A DNA stretch of 12,242 nucleotides from Myxococcales bacterium (lineage in GTDB: Bacteria; Myxococcota; Myxococcia; Myxococcales; Anaeromyxobacteraceae). A model generated the notes under the pieces. The model made no database searches, had not been told where the DNA came from, and saw only the letters and a program-made list of their open reading frames with translations. The stretch spans positions 1 to 12,242 of the forward strand of contig JAJYAW010000041.1 in assembly GCA_021779335.1 (NCBI GenBank), read 5' to 3'. The position numbers and the translations under genes were made by a program. Below, piece after piece: positions 1 to 7,902 of this stretch. Within the stretch, counting starts at the first letter, position 1; each line of letters starts with the position of its first letter.

Positions 1-26
1 TCCGCGGCTCGCGCCGGGCGGGGCGG

Positions 27-43
27 TTGGCGCGCCGCTCGCA
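27..43 (+). promoter_or_regulatory. Sigma-54 (RpoN) promoter of the nifH operon
   Basis: The sequence TTGGCGCG-N4-TCGCA matches the -24/-12 consensus TTGGCACG-N4-TTGCA at all but two positions. The invariant GG (29-30) and GC (41-42) are exactly 10 bases apart. It would place the transcript start near base 54, leaving a leader of about 60 nt before nifH. NifA-dependent nif promoters are of this class. The NifA upstream sites (TGT-N10-ACA) normally lie 80-150 bp further upstream and would be outside this window. Confidence 0.8.
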
Positions 44-115
44 AAGGCCCCTCCCGTCGGACGGCGCGCCGCCCGACCGGACCGCGGCGCCGGGCCGACA
101 CCCACGGAGAGACCC

Positions 116-982
116 ATGAGGCAGATCGCAATCTACGGGAAGGGCGGCATCGGCAAGTCCACCACCACGCAGAACACGGTGGCCGGCCTCGCCTCGCTCG
201 GCAAGAAGGTCATGATCGTCGGCTGCGACCCCAAGGCCGACTCCACGCGGCTCATCCTCCACGCCAAGGCCCAGTCCACCGTGATGGACCTGGTGCGCGA
301 GCGCGGCACCGTCGAGGACCTCGAGGTCTCGGACGTCATGAAGGTCGGCTACGGCGACGTGAAGTGCGTCGAGTCGGGCGGCCCGGAGCCGGGGGTGGGC
401 TGCGCCGGTCGCGGCGTCATCACGGCCATCAACTTCCTGGAGGAGCAGGGTGCCTACACCGAGGAGCTGGACTTCGTCTTCTACGACGTGCTCGGCGACG
501 TGGTCTGCGGCGGGTTCGCCATGCCCATCCGCGAGGGCAAGGCGGAGGAGATCTACATCGTCTGCTCCGGCGAGATGATGGCCATGTACGCGGCCAACAA
601 CATCGCCAAGGGCATCCTCAAGTACGCCTCCTCCGGCAAGGTCCGCCTGGCCGGCCTGATCTGCAACTCGCGCAACACCGATCGCGAGGCCGACCTGATC
701 GAGGCGCTGGCCAAGCGGCTGGGCACGCACATGATCCACTTCGTGCCGCGCGACAACGAGGTGCAGCGCGCCGAGCTCCGCCGCATGACCGTCATCGAGT
801 ACGCGCCGGAGCACAAGCAGGCCGAGGAGTACCGGACGCTGGCGCGGAAGATCCTGGAGAACAAGAAGCTGGTGATCCCCACGCCCCTCGAGATGGAGGA
901 GCTGGAGGGGCTGCTCATGGAGTTCGGGATCATGGCCCCCGAGGACGAGTCGGTGGTCGGCAAGGCCGCCGCGGTGGCGTAG
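116..982 (+). CDS. nifH: Nitrogenase iron protein NifH (dinitrogenase reductase)
   Basis: NifH is the homodimeric [4Fe-4S] ATPase that passes electrons one at a time to the MoFe protein. The 288-residue product has the family's usual length. It shows the P-loop GKGGIGKST at residues 8-16, the switch segment CDPKADST at 37-44, and the two cluster-ligating cysteines Cys96 (GVGCAGRG) and Cys131 (DVVCGGF). Arg99, in CAGRG, corresponds to the Arg100/101 that DraT ADP-ribosylates in other bacteria, and draT and draG are both in this window. The ATG at 116 has GGAGAG at 106-111 in front of it, and a sigma-54 promoter lies upstream. It is the first gene of the operon, with nifD 30 bp downstream and no nifI genes between. 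Vnf/Anf reductase paralogues look similar, but adjacency to a Mo-type nifDK makes NifH very likely. Confidence 0.98.
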   Translation: MRQIAIYGKGGIGKSTTTQNTVAGLASLGKKVMIVGCDPKADSTRLILHAKAQSTVMDLVRERGTVEDLEVSDVMKVGYGDVKCVESGGPEPGVGCAGRGVITAINFLEEQGAYTEELDFVFYDVLGDVVCGGFAMPIREGKAEEIYIVCSGEMMAMYAANNIAKGILKYASSGKVRLAGLICNSRNTDREADLIEALAKRLGTHMIHFVPRDNEVQRAELRRMTVIEYAPEHKQAEEYRTLARKILENKKLVIPTPLEMEELEGLLMEFGIMAPEDESVVGKAAAVA

Positions 983-1012
983 CCGCAGCGACGGAACGGC
1001 AAGGAGCACACC

Positions 1013-2470
1013 ATGGCGGACGAGGTCGTGAAGCTCGTGAAGAAGGTCGACGGGATCACCCGGGAAGCGACGCAGGAGATGATCGACGAGGCCCTGGTGG
1101 CCTACCCGGAGAAGGGGCGGAAGAAGCGGGCCCCCCACCTGGCCCCCAACGACCCGTCCGCCTGCTCCACCTGCGTCAAGTCGAACCGCAAGACGGTGCC
1201 GGGGGTGATGAGCGCCCGGGGCTGCGCCTACGCCGGCGCCAAGGGCGTGGTGTGGGGCCCCATCCGCGACATGGCCCACATCTCCCACGGGCCGGTGGGC
1301 TGCGGCTGGTACTCCTGGGGCACGCGCCGCAACCTCATGTCGGGCAAGAACGGCGTCACCCAGTTCGCCATGCAGATGACGTCCGACTTCCAGGAGAAGG
1401 ACATCGTCTACGGCGGCGACAAGAAGCTGGCCACGCTGCTCACCGAGACCCGCGAGCTGTTCCCGCTGGCCAAGGGCATCTCGGTCCTCTCCGAGTGCCC
1501 GGTGGGGCTCATCGGGGACGACATCAACTCGGTCGCCAGGAAGATGTCCGCCGAGCTGGACCTGCCGGTGGTGCCCTGCAGCTGCGAGGGGTTCCGCGGC
1601 GTCTCCCAGTCGCTGGGGCACCACATCTCCAACGACACCATCCGCGACTACGTCATCGGGACGCGGGAGTTCACCGAGCCGGCCGGGCCACACGACGTCG
1701 CCCTCATCGGCGACTACAACATCGGCGGCGACGTCTGGGCCGCCAAGGCGCTGCTCGCCGAGATCGGCCTGAACGTCAAGGCCACCTGGACCGGCGACGG
1801 CGAGCTGGACCGGATCGCCGCCACGCACCAGGTCAAGCTCAACCTGATCCACTGCTACCGCTCCATGAACTACATGTGCCGGGTCATGGAGGAGAAGTAC
1901 GGGATCCCGTGGCTGGAGTTCAACTTCTTCGGCCCCACCAAGATCCGCGAGAGCCTGCGCGCCATCGCGGCCCGGTTCGACGACCAGATCAAGGAGAACG
2001 TCGAGCGGGTCATCGCCAGGCGGGACCTCGAGATGCAGAAGGTCGTCGACGAGTACCGGCCGCGGCTGGAGGGCAAGCGGGTGATGCTCTACGTGGGCGG
2101 CCTGCGCCCGCGCCACACGGTGGGGGCCTACGAGGACCTGGGCATGGTGGTGATCGGCGCCGGCTACGAGTTCGCCCACGCCGACGACTACGACCGGACC
2201 ATGCCGGAGCTGCCGGACGCCACCGTCATCTACGACGACGCCTCGGAGCACGAGCTGGAGCACTTCGTGCAAAAACTCAAGCCCGACCTGATCGGCTCCG
2301 GGATCAAGGAGAAGTACCTCTTCCAGAAGATGGGGCTGCCCTTCCGGCAGATGCACAGCTGGGACTACTCGGGCCCCTACCACGCCTACCAGGGGTTCCC
2401 GGTCTTCGCCCGCGACGTCGACCTGGCCGTCAACAGCCCCACCTGGAAGCTCGTCAAGTCGCCGTTCTAG
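1013..2470 (+). CDS. nifD: Nitrogenase MoFe protein alpha chain NifD
   Basis: NifD is the alpha subunit of dinitrogenase; it holds FeMo-cofactor and half of the P-cluster. The 485-residue product is of normal length. Expected P-cluster ligands are Cys71 (RGCAYAG), Cys97 (HGPVGCG) and Cys162 (SECPVGLIGDD). FeMo-cofactor ligands are Cys281 (LIHCYRSMNY) and His448 (RQMHSWDYSGPYH). The substrate-site pair Gln199 and His203 sits in SQSLGHH, and the valine that gates substrate access is Val79. The ATG at 1013 follows a strong AAGGAG (1001-1006). nifK begins 21 bp after the stop, so there is no room for a vnfG/anfG delta subunit, which argues against a V or Fe-only enzyme. The presence of both cofactor ligands and all three P-cluster cysteines argues against a NifE or Nfl paralogue. 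Confidence 0.98.
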   Translation: MADEVVKLVKKVDGITREATQEMIDEALVAYPEKGRKKRAPHLAPNDPSACSTCVKSNRKTVPGVMSARGCAYAGAKGVVWGPIRDMAHISHGPVGCGWYSWGTRRNLMSGKNGVTQFAMQMTSDFQEKDIVYGGDKKLATLLTETRELFPLAKGISVLSECPVGLIGDDINSVARKMSAELDLPVVPCSCEGFRGVSQSLGHHISNDTIRDYVIGTREFTEPAGPHDVALIGDYNIGGDVWAAKALLAEIGLNVKATWTGDGELDRIAATHQVKLNLIHCYRSMNYMCRVMEEKYGIPWLEFNFFGPTKIRESLRAIAARFDDQIKENVERVIARRDLEMQKVVDEYRPRLEGKRVMLYVGGLRPRHTVGAYEDLGMVVIGAGYEFAHADDYDRTMPELPDATVIYDDASEHELEHFVQKLKPDLIGSGIKEKYLFQKMGLPFRQMHSWDYSGPYHAYQGFPVFARDVDLAVNSPTWKLVKSPF

Positions 2471-2491
2471 GAACGCGAGAAGGAGCCGCAC

Positions 2492-3961
2492 ATGGCGAAC
2501 AGCCTCGGCCTCAAGGTCCTGCCCGTCACCACCACGTCGCCCGAGGAGGAGGCCCGGGTGGCGGCCTGGATCGACACCCAGGAGTACCGGGAGAAGAACT
2601 TCGCCCGGCAGGCCCTGGTGGTGAACCCGGTCCACGCCTGCCAGCCGCTGGGCGCGGAGCTCTGCGCCCACGGCTTCGAGGGGACGCTCCCCTTCGTGCA
2701 CGGGTCGCAGGGCTGCGCCTCCTACTACCGCTCCACCCTGAGCCGGCACTTCCGCGAGCCGGCCCCGGCCGTCTCCGACGCCATGACCGAGGACGGCGCG
2801 GTCTTCGGGGGACAGGCCAACCTGCACGAGGGGCTGGAGAACGCGGTGGCGCTCTACAAGCCGAAGATGCTGGCCATCTTCACCTCCTGCATGCCGGAGG
2901 TGATCGGTGACGACCTCACCGCCTTCATCAGGAACGCCCGGAGCAAGAACCTGGTGCCCAGGGACCTGCCGACGCCGTACGCCAACACGCCCAGCTTCAA
3001 GGGCACCCACGTCACCGGCTACGACAACATGCTGGCGGCCATCCTGCAGACCCTGACCGAGGGCAAGAAGGTGGAGGGGCGCTGCACCGGGAAGCTCAAC
3101 TTCATCCCGGGCTTCGACGCCAACACCGGCAACTACCGCGACTACAAGCGGATCTTCGAGGCCTTCGGCATCCCGGCCACGGTGCTGGCCGACATCAGCG
3201 AGACCTTCGACTCGCCCAACGACGGCACCTACCGGCTCTACCCGGGCGGCACGTCGCTGGTCGAGGCGGGCGACTCCGTCAACGGGAAGGCCACCCTGAC
3301 CGTGGGCCCGCACGCCACGGCGAAGACCTTCGCCTGGATCAAGGAGCAGTACGCCGGCAAGCATGCCGCGCTGCCCATGCCCATGGGCATCGCCCGCACC
3401 GACGAGTTCCTCCTCAAGCTCTCCGAGCTCTTCGACAGGCCGGTGCCGGACGTCCTCAAGGCCGAGCGCGGGCGAGCGGTCGACGCCATGACCGACGCGC
3501 AGCAGTACATGCACGGCAAGAAGTTCGCGGTCTACGGGGATCCCGACCAGCTGCTCGGCTACGTCAGCTTCCTGCTCGAGATGGGCGCGGTGCCCTGGCA
3601 CGTGCTCTGCAGCCGGGGCTCCAAGAAGCTGGAGAAGGAGCTGCAGGCCCTGCTCGACGCCTCGGCCTACGGCAAGGGGTGCCAGATCTGGATGAACCGC
3701 GACCTGTGGCACCTGCGCAGCCTGGTGATGACCGATCCGGTGGACGCCGTCATCGGCGACACCCACGGCAAGTTCCTGGCCCGCGACGCCAGGATCCCGC
3801 TCTTCCGCTTCGGCTTCCCGGTCTTCGACCGGGTCAACAAGCACCGCTCGCCCATCATCGGCTACCAGGGCGCCATCAACATGCTCACGGAGATCTGCAA
3901 CAAGTTCATCGACCTCAAGGACGACACCTGTGAGGAGCGCTTCTTCGAGATGATGAGGTAG
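2492..3961 (+). CDS. nifK: Nitrogenase MoFe protein beta chain NifK
   Basis: NifK is the beta subunit of the alpha2-beta2 MoFe protein and supplies the other P-cluster ligands. They are Cys50 (NPVHACQPLGA), Cys75 (HGSQGCASYYRS) and Cys133 (TSCMPEVIGDD). Ser168, in TPSFKGTHVTG, matches the serine that ligates the oxidised P-cluster in Azotobacter. At 489 residues it is shorter than the roughly 520-residue Azotobacter chain, mainly because the N-terminal part before the first Cys is shorter (Cys50 against Cys70). The ATG at 2492 has AAGGAG at 2480-2485. The stop is 5 bp before the nifEN start, so the two are probably translationally coupled. Confidence 0.98.
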   Translation: MANSLGLKVLPVTTTSPEEEARVAAWIDTQEYREKNFARQALVVNPVHACQPLGAELCAHGFEGTLPFVHGSQGCASYYRSTLSRHFREPAPAVSDAMTEDGAVFGGQANLHEGLENAVALYKPKMLAIFTSCMPEVIGDDLTAFIRNARSKNLVPRDLPTPYANTPSFKGTHVTGYDNMLAAILQTLTEGKKVEGRCTGKLNFIPGFDANTGNYRDYKRIFEAFGIPATVLADISETFDSPNDGTYRLYPGGTSLVEAGDSVNGKATLTVGPHATAKTFAWIKEQYAGKHAALPMPMGIARTDEFLLKLSELFDRPVPDVLKAERGRAVDAMTDAQQYMHGKKFAVYGDPDQLLGYVSFLLEMGAVPWHVLCSRGSKKLEKELQALLDASAYGKGCQIWMNRDLWHLRSLVMTDPVDAVIGDTHGKFLARDARIPLFRFGFPVFDRVNKHRSPIIGYQGAINMLTEICNKFIDLKDDTCEERFFEMMR

Positions 3962-3966
3962 GCGCC

Positions 3967-6726
3967 ATGGCTCGCCCCGACCACTACGACGCCGCCGAGT
4001 GCGAGACCCAGGAGCAGGGGGCGCCCAAGTTCTGCAAGCGGTCGGAGCCGGGGGAGGGGGCCGAGCGGAGCTGCGCCTTCGACGGCGCCCGGGTGGTGCT
4101 CATGCCCATCACCGACGCGCTCCACCTGGTGCACGGCCCCATCGGCTGCGCCGGCAACTCATGGGACAACCGCGGGGCCCGCTCCTCCGGCAGCCAGCTC
4201 TACCGGCGCGGCTTCACCACCGAGCTGTCGCAGAACGACGTGGTCTTCGGCGGCGAGAGGAAGCTGCGCGCCGCCATCCTGGACCTGGCGGCGCGGTACC
4301 GCGGCGAGGCCAGGGCGATCTTCGTCTACGCCACCTGCGTCTCCGCCATGACCGGCGACGACGTGCCCGCCGTGTGCAAGGCCGCCGCCGCCGAGGTGGA
4401 CATCCCGGTCATCCCGGTCAACACGCCGGGCTTCGTGGGCGACAAGAACATCGGCAACCGGCTGGCCGGCGAGCTCCTGCTGGACCACGTCATCGGCACC
4501 GCCGAGCCGGACCGGCGCACCGACTACGACGTCAACCTGATCGGCGAGTACAACATCGCGGGCGACCTGTGGGGCGTGCTGCCGCTCCTCGACCGGCTCG
4601 GCATCCGCGTGCTCTCCTGCATCAGCGGCGACGCCCGCTTCGAGGACCTGCGCTACGCGCACCGGGCCCGGCTCAACGTCATCATCTGCTCGAAGAGCCT
4701 GACCAACCTGGCGCGGAAGATGAAGAGGCGCTTCGGCATCCCGTACCTGGAGGAGTCCTTCTACGGGCTCACCGACACGGCCAAGGCGCTGCGCGACATG
4801 GCCCGCGAGCTCGACCTGGCCCGCGGCGTGCCGGGCGACGCCACCATGCGCGATCGGGTCGAGCGGCTGGTGGCCGAGGAGGAGGCGGCCGCCCGGCTGG
4901 CGCTGGCCCCCTACCGCGCCCGGCTCATGGGGAAGCGGGCCGTCCTCTTCACCGGCGGGGTCAAGACCTGGTCGATGGTCAACGCCCTGGCCGAGCTCGG
5001 GGTGGAGATCCTGGCGGCCGGCACGCAGAACTCCACGCTGGAGGACTTCAGCCGCATGAAGTCGCTCATGCGCGAGGACGCCGGCATCATCGAGGACACC
5101 TCGACGGCCGGCCTGCTGGCGGTGATGCGGCAGAAGGCGCCGGACGTGATCGTGGCGGGCGGCAAGACCAAGTTCCTGGCGCTCAAGACCCGCACCCCCT
5201 TCCTCGACATCAACCACGGCCGCTCGCACCCCTACGCCGGCTACCAGGGGATGATCACCTTCGCCAGGCAGCTCGACCTGACGGTGAGCAACCCCATCTG
5301 GCCGGCCCTCACGGCCCCCTCGCCCTGGGAGGCCGGCGAGGCCGCCTGCGTGGCCGCCGCCGACCGGGCCGCCGGGCACGGGGCCGCCCTGGCCGCCGAG
5401 GACCTCTCGGCGTCGCGCGTCAAGGTCCCGACCAAGGCGGCCACCGTCAACCCCCAGAAGAACTCCCCGGCGCTGGGCGCCACGCTGGCCTACCTGGGCA
5501 TCGACCGGATGCTCGGCCTGCTCCACGGCGCCCAGGGCTGCTCCACCTTCATCCGGCTGCAGCTCTCCCGCCACTTCAAGGAGTCGGTGCCCCTCAACTC
5601 CACCGCCATGAGCGAGGACTCGGCCATCTTCGGCGGCTGGGAGAACCTGAAGAAGGGGATCGCCCGGGTGGTCGAGAAGTTCAGCCCCGGCGTGGTGGGG
5701 ATCATGACCACCGGCCTGACCGAGACCATGGGGGACGACGTCCACTCCGCCATCACCCAGTTCCGCGCCGAGCGGCCGGAGCTGGCGGCCACGCCGGTCA
5801 TCTGGGCCTCCACGCCCGACTACTGCGGCTCGCTGCAGGAGGGGTACGCCGCCGCGGTCGAGGCCATCCTGGCCTCGGTCGCAGAGGGCGGCGCGCGGCG
5901 CCCGGACCAGGTGACGCTGCTGCCCGGCGCCCACCTGACCCCGGCCGAGGTGGAGGAGCTGAAGGGGCTGATCGAGGCCTTCGGGCTCACGCCGCTCACC
6001 GTGCCGGACATCTCCTCGGCGCTCGACGGCCACATCGACCTCGAGGTGTCGCCGCTCTCCACCGGCGGCGTGCCGGTGGAGCAGATCCGACTGGCCGGGC
6101 GCAGCGCCGCCACCCTCTACGTGGGCGACTCGATGGCCCGGGCGGCCCGCCAGCTCGGCGAGCGCTTCGGCGTGCCGGCCTACGGCTTCACCTCCGCCAC
6201 CGGGCTCACCGAGACCGACGCCGTGGTGGCCACCCTCTCGGCCATCTCGGGCCGCCCGGTGCCGGAGTCGCTGCGGCGCTGGCGCAGCCGCCTGGCCGAC
6301 GCCATGGTGGACAGCCACTACCAGTTCGGCGGCAAGCAGGTCGCCCTGGCCCTGGAGGCCGACCACCTGAAGGGGCTGACCGCCTTCCTGCACGGCATGG
6401 GCTGCCACGTCACCGCCGCGCTGGCGGCCACCCGCACCCGCGGCCTCGACGGCCTGCCCTGCCCGCACGTGGTGGTGGGCGACCTGGAGGACCTGGAGGT
6501 GGCCGCCAAGGGGGCGGACCTCCTGGTGGCCAACTCCAACGGCCGGCAGGCCGCCGCCAGGCTCGGCGTCAAGGCCCACCTGCGCACCGGCTACCCGGTC
6601 TTCGACCGGCTGGGCGGCCACCAGAGGGTCTGGGTGGGCTACCGCGGCACCATGAACCTGGTCTTCGAGGTGGCCAACCTCTTCCAGGCCAGCGCCAGCG
6701 AGGCGCAGAAGCTGGCGCACAACTAG
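3967..6726 (+). CDS. nifEN: Fused FeMo-cofactor scaffold NifE-NifN
   Basis: A single uninterrupted 919-residue frame contains both halves of the scaffold on which the NifB product is matured to FeMo-cofactor; NifE and NifN are usually separate subunits. Residues 1 to about 450 are NifE: Cys36 (ERSCAFDGA), Cys61 (HGPIGCAGNSWDNRG) and Cys124 (YATCVSAMTGDD) match the permanent cluster ligands, and Cys241 (IICSKSL) matches the L-cluster ligand. Residues from about 490 to 919 are NifN: NPQKNSPALGATLAYLG, then HGAQGCSTF with Cys525 as the cluster ligand. An Ala-rich stretch at about 452-488 joins them and is probably a flexible linker. The ATG at 3967 is preceded by GAGG inside the end of nifK. Fused nifEN genes are, to my knowledge, found in some deltaproteobacteria, so this is likely natural rather than an assembly artefact. 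Confidence 0.95.
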   Translation: MARPDHYDAAECETQEQGAPKFCKRSEPGEGAERSCAFDGARVVLMPITDALHLVHGPIGCAGNSWDNRGARSSGSQLYRRGFTTELSQNDVVFGGERKLRAAILDLAARYRGEARAIFVYATCVSAMTGDDVPAVCKAAAAEVDIPVIPVNTPGFVGDKNIGNRLAGELLLDHVIGTAEPDRRTDYDVNLIGEYNIAGDLWGVLPLLDRLGIRVLSCISGDARFEDLRYAHRARLNVIICSKSLTNLARKMKRRFGIPYLEESFYGLTDTAKALRDMARELDLARGVPGDATMRDRVERLVAEEEAAARLALAPYRARLMGKRAVLFTGGVKTWSMVNALAELGVEILAAGTQNSTLEDFSRMKSLMREDAGIIEDTSTAGLLAVMRQKAPDVIVAGGKTKFLALKTRTPFLDINHGRSHPYAGYQGMITFARQLDLTVSNPIWPALTAPSPWEAGEAACVAAADRAAGHGAALAAEDLSASRVKVPTKAATVNPQKNSPALGATLAYLGIDRMLGLLHGAQGCSTFIRLQLSRHFKESVPLNSTAMSEDSAIFGGWENLKKGIARVVEKFSPGVVGIMTTGLTETMGDDVHSAITQFRAERPELAATPVIWASTPDYCGSLQEGYAAAVEAILASVAEGGARRPDQVTLLPGAHLTPAEVEELKGLIEAFGLTPLTVPDISSALDGHIDLEVSPLSTGGVPVEQIRLAGRSAATLYVGDSMARAARQLGERFGVPAYGFTSATGLTETDAVVATLSAISGRPVPESLRRWRSRLADAMVDSHYQFGGKQVALALEADHLKGLTAFLHGMGCHVTAALAATRTRGLDGLPCPHVVVGDLEDLEVAAKGADLLVANSNGRQAAARLGVKAHLRTGYPVFDRLGGHQRVWVGYRGTMNLVFEVANLFQASASEAQKLAHN

Positions 6727-6735
6727 GGAGGCCGC

Positions 6736-7104
6736 ATGCGCGTCGCGTTCACCAGCACCACCGGCGAGTCCATCGATCTGCACTTCGGCCAGGCCGGCCA
6801 CTTCTTCGTCTGGGAGGTGGGGCCGGACTCGGCCGCGCCGGTCGGGCGGATCGAGGCGCTGGCGGTCGGCGACGAGGAGGACCGGACCACCGCCCGGGCC
6901 TCGGCCATCGCCGGCTGCGCCATCCTCTACACCCAGCAGATCGGCGGGCCGGCCGCCGCCAAGCTGGTCTCGCACCGCATCCACCCCATGAAGACCGGCG
7001 AGCCGGTCCCGGTGGCCGACGCGGTGGCCCGCCTGCAGGAGGTGCTGCGCGGCCACCCGCCCCCCTGGCTGCGCCGGCTCCTCGTCCCCGTCCCGTCGAC
7101 CTGA
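6736..7104 (+). CDS. nifX: NifX-family FeMo-cofactor carrier protein
   Basis: This 122-residue protein belongs to the NifX / NifY / NifB C-terminal family, which binds and shuttles FeMo-cofactor or its precursors between NifB, NifEN and apo-dinitrogenase. It opens with the family's strand MRVAFTS, has the HFGQA motif (His16) used in cofactor binding, then CAILYTQQIGGPAAAKL (61-77), and ends with the typical PPPWLRRLL (108-116). The start ATG has GGGAGG (6726-6731) overlapping the nifEN stop region, and only 9 bp separate the two genes, which fits a partnership with NifEN. Family members are hard to tell apart by sequence alone; position just after nifEN supports NifX. The length is at the short end for NifX. 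Confidence 0.9.
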   Translation: MRVAFTSTTGESIDLHFGQAGHFFVWEVGPDSAAPVGRIEALAVGDEEDRTTARASAIAGCAILYTQQIGGPAAAKLVSHRIHPMKTGEPVPVADAVARLQEVLRGHPPPWLRRLLVPVPST

Positions 7105-7116
7105 CCCCGAACCTGC

Positions 7117-7122
7117 AGGAGG
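7117..7122 (+). promoter_or_regulatory. Strong ribosome binding site of fdxB
   Basis: AGGAGG lies 8 bases before the ATG at 7131. It fixes the start of the ferredoxin gene. The same reading frame stays open for about 3 kb upstream, antiparallel to nothing real but overlapping nifEN and nifX in another frame, so frame length alone would not reveal this start. Confidence 0.8.
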
Positions 7123-7130
7123 AGCGTCAC

Positions 7131-7397
7131 ATGGCGTTCATCACCGGGCTGACCCGCGGCAAGAGGGAGTGGACGCCGAAGTACGTGCGCGCCATCGACA
7201 AGGAGCTCTGCATCGGCTGCGGGCGCTGCATCAAGATCTGCGCCCACGACGTGCTGGCCCCGGCCGAGGTGGACGAGGAGGAGTCGGCCAAGATGTTCGC
7301 GGTGGTGCAGAACGCCGACGACTGCATCGGCTGCGAGGCCTGCGGGCGGACCTGCAAGAAGGGGGCGTTCGCCTTCGAGCCGGTGGCGGCGGCCTGA
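7131..7397 (+). CDS. fdxB: Nif-specific ferredoxin III (2[4Fe-4S])
   Basis: An 88-residue ferredoxin with two cluster motifs: Cys27-x2-Cys30-x2-Cys33-x3-Cys37 (ELCIGCGRCIKICAHD) and Cys65-x2-Cys68-x2-Cys71-x3-Cys75 (DDCIGCEACGRTCKKG). The leader GLTRGKREWTPKYV and the internal acidic stretch before the second motif match the ferredoxin III, nif-specific family (FdxB), found beside nifE/N/X in many diazotrophs. It is thought to provide low-potential electrons for nitrogenase or for cofactor assembly. Neither final cysteine is followed by the proline seen in clostridial ferredoxins, as is usual in this family. The start is set by AGGAGG 8 nt upstream. It lies 26 bp after nifX. Confidence 0.93.
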   Translation: MAFITGLTRGKREWTPKYVRAIDKELCIGCGRCIKICAHDVLAPAEVDEEESAKMFAVVQNADDCIGCEACGRTCKKGAFAFEPVAAA

Positions 7398-7428
7398 TGC
7401 GGCGCGGCCGCACCGCCCGGGGGGACCG

Positions 7429-7902
7429 GTGAGCGGCGGCGCCGCCCGGGCGTCGTCGTCGCCGATCCGGGCGGCCACGCCCCGGGACCTCGACGCCCTG
7501 GTCCGGCTCCTGGGGGCCCTCTTCTCGCTGGAGGCCGACTTCACCCCCGACGCCCCGCGCCAGCGGCGCGGCCTCGAGCTCCTGCTGGCCGACCCGCAGC
7601 GGCGCGCCGTGCTCGTGGCGGAGCGCGGCGGCGCGGTGGTGGGCATGGTGACCGGCCAGCTCCTGGTCTCCACGGCGGAGGGGGGCCCGGCGGTGCTGCT
7701 CGAGGACCTGGTGGTCGAGGAGGCTACCCGCGGCCAGGGGCTGGGGCGCCGCCTGGTCGACGAGCTCGAGCGCTGGGCGCGCGGCCACGGCGCCTCGCGG
7801 GTGCAGCTCTTGGTGGACGAGGAGAACCCGGAGGCGCTCGCCTTCTACCGCGAGCTGGGCTGGCGGCCGACGCAGCTCCGGGCGCTGCGGCGGTTCCTCT
7901 GA
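7429..7902 (+). CDS. GNAT-family N-acetyltransferase in the nif operon
   Basis: A 157-residue protein with a single GNAT acyl-CoA-binding fold. Motif A is VVEEATRGQGLGRRLV, with the pyrophosphate-binding loop RGQGLG at 101-106. Motif B is DEENPEALAFYRELGW (130-145), with the conserved Asn133 and Tyr140. The substrate is unknown; GNATs acetylate amines, protein N-termini or lysines. The start is a GTG at 7429 behind a G-rich stretch (GGGGGGA), 31 bp after fdxB. The stop TGA overlaps the draG ATG (TGATG at 7900-7904), so translation of the two is probably coupled. That context suggests a link to nitrogenase regulation or nitrogen metabolism, but this is inference from position. The GNAT call itself is secure. 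Confidence 0.9.
   Translation: MSGGAARASSSPIRAATPRDLDALVRLLGALFSLEADFTPDAPRQRRGLELLLADPQRRAVLVAERGGAVVGMVTGQLLVSTAEGGPAVLLEDLVVEEATRGQGLGRRLVDELERWARGHGASRVQLLVDEENPEALAFYRELGWRPTQLRALRRFL

Noticed and set aside
364..2910. 848-residue open frame on the plus strand
   Set aside because: It overlaps nifH, nifD and nifK in another frame and reads as Arg/Gly/Pro-rich sequence with no family motifs, the normal shadow of high-GC coding DNA.
1013..3961. Alternative (V or Fe-only) nitrogenase
   Set aside because: No delta-subunit gene lies between the two genes, and the adjacent nifEN and nifX and the sequence motifs fit the Mo enzyme.
4159..7056. 965-residue antisense open frame opposite nifEN
   Set aside because: Low-complexity Gly/Val/His/Arg composition with no recognisable domain; long antisense frames are expected where third codon positions are almost all G or C.
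3999..7397. 1132-residue open frame on the plus strand
   Set aside because: Only its last 88 codons (from 7131) are a real gene, fdxB, with its own strong ribosome binding site. The rest is a shadow of nifEN and nifX.
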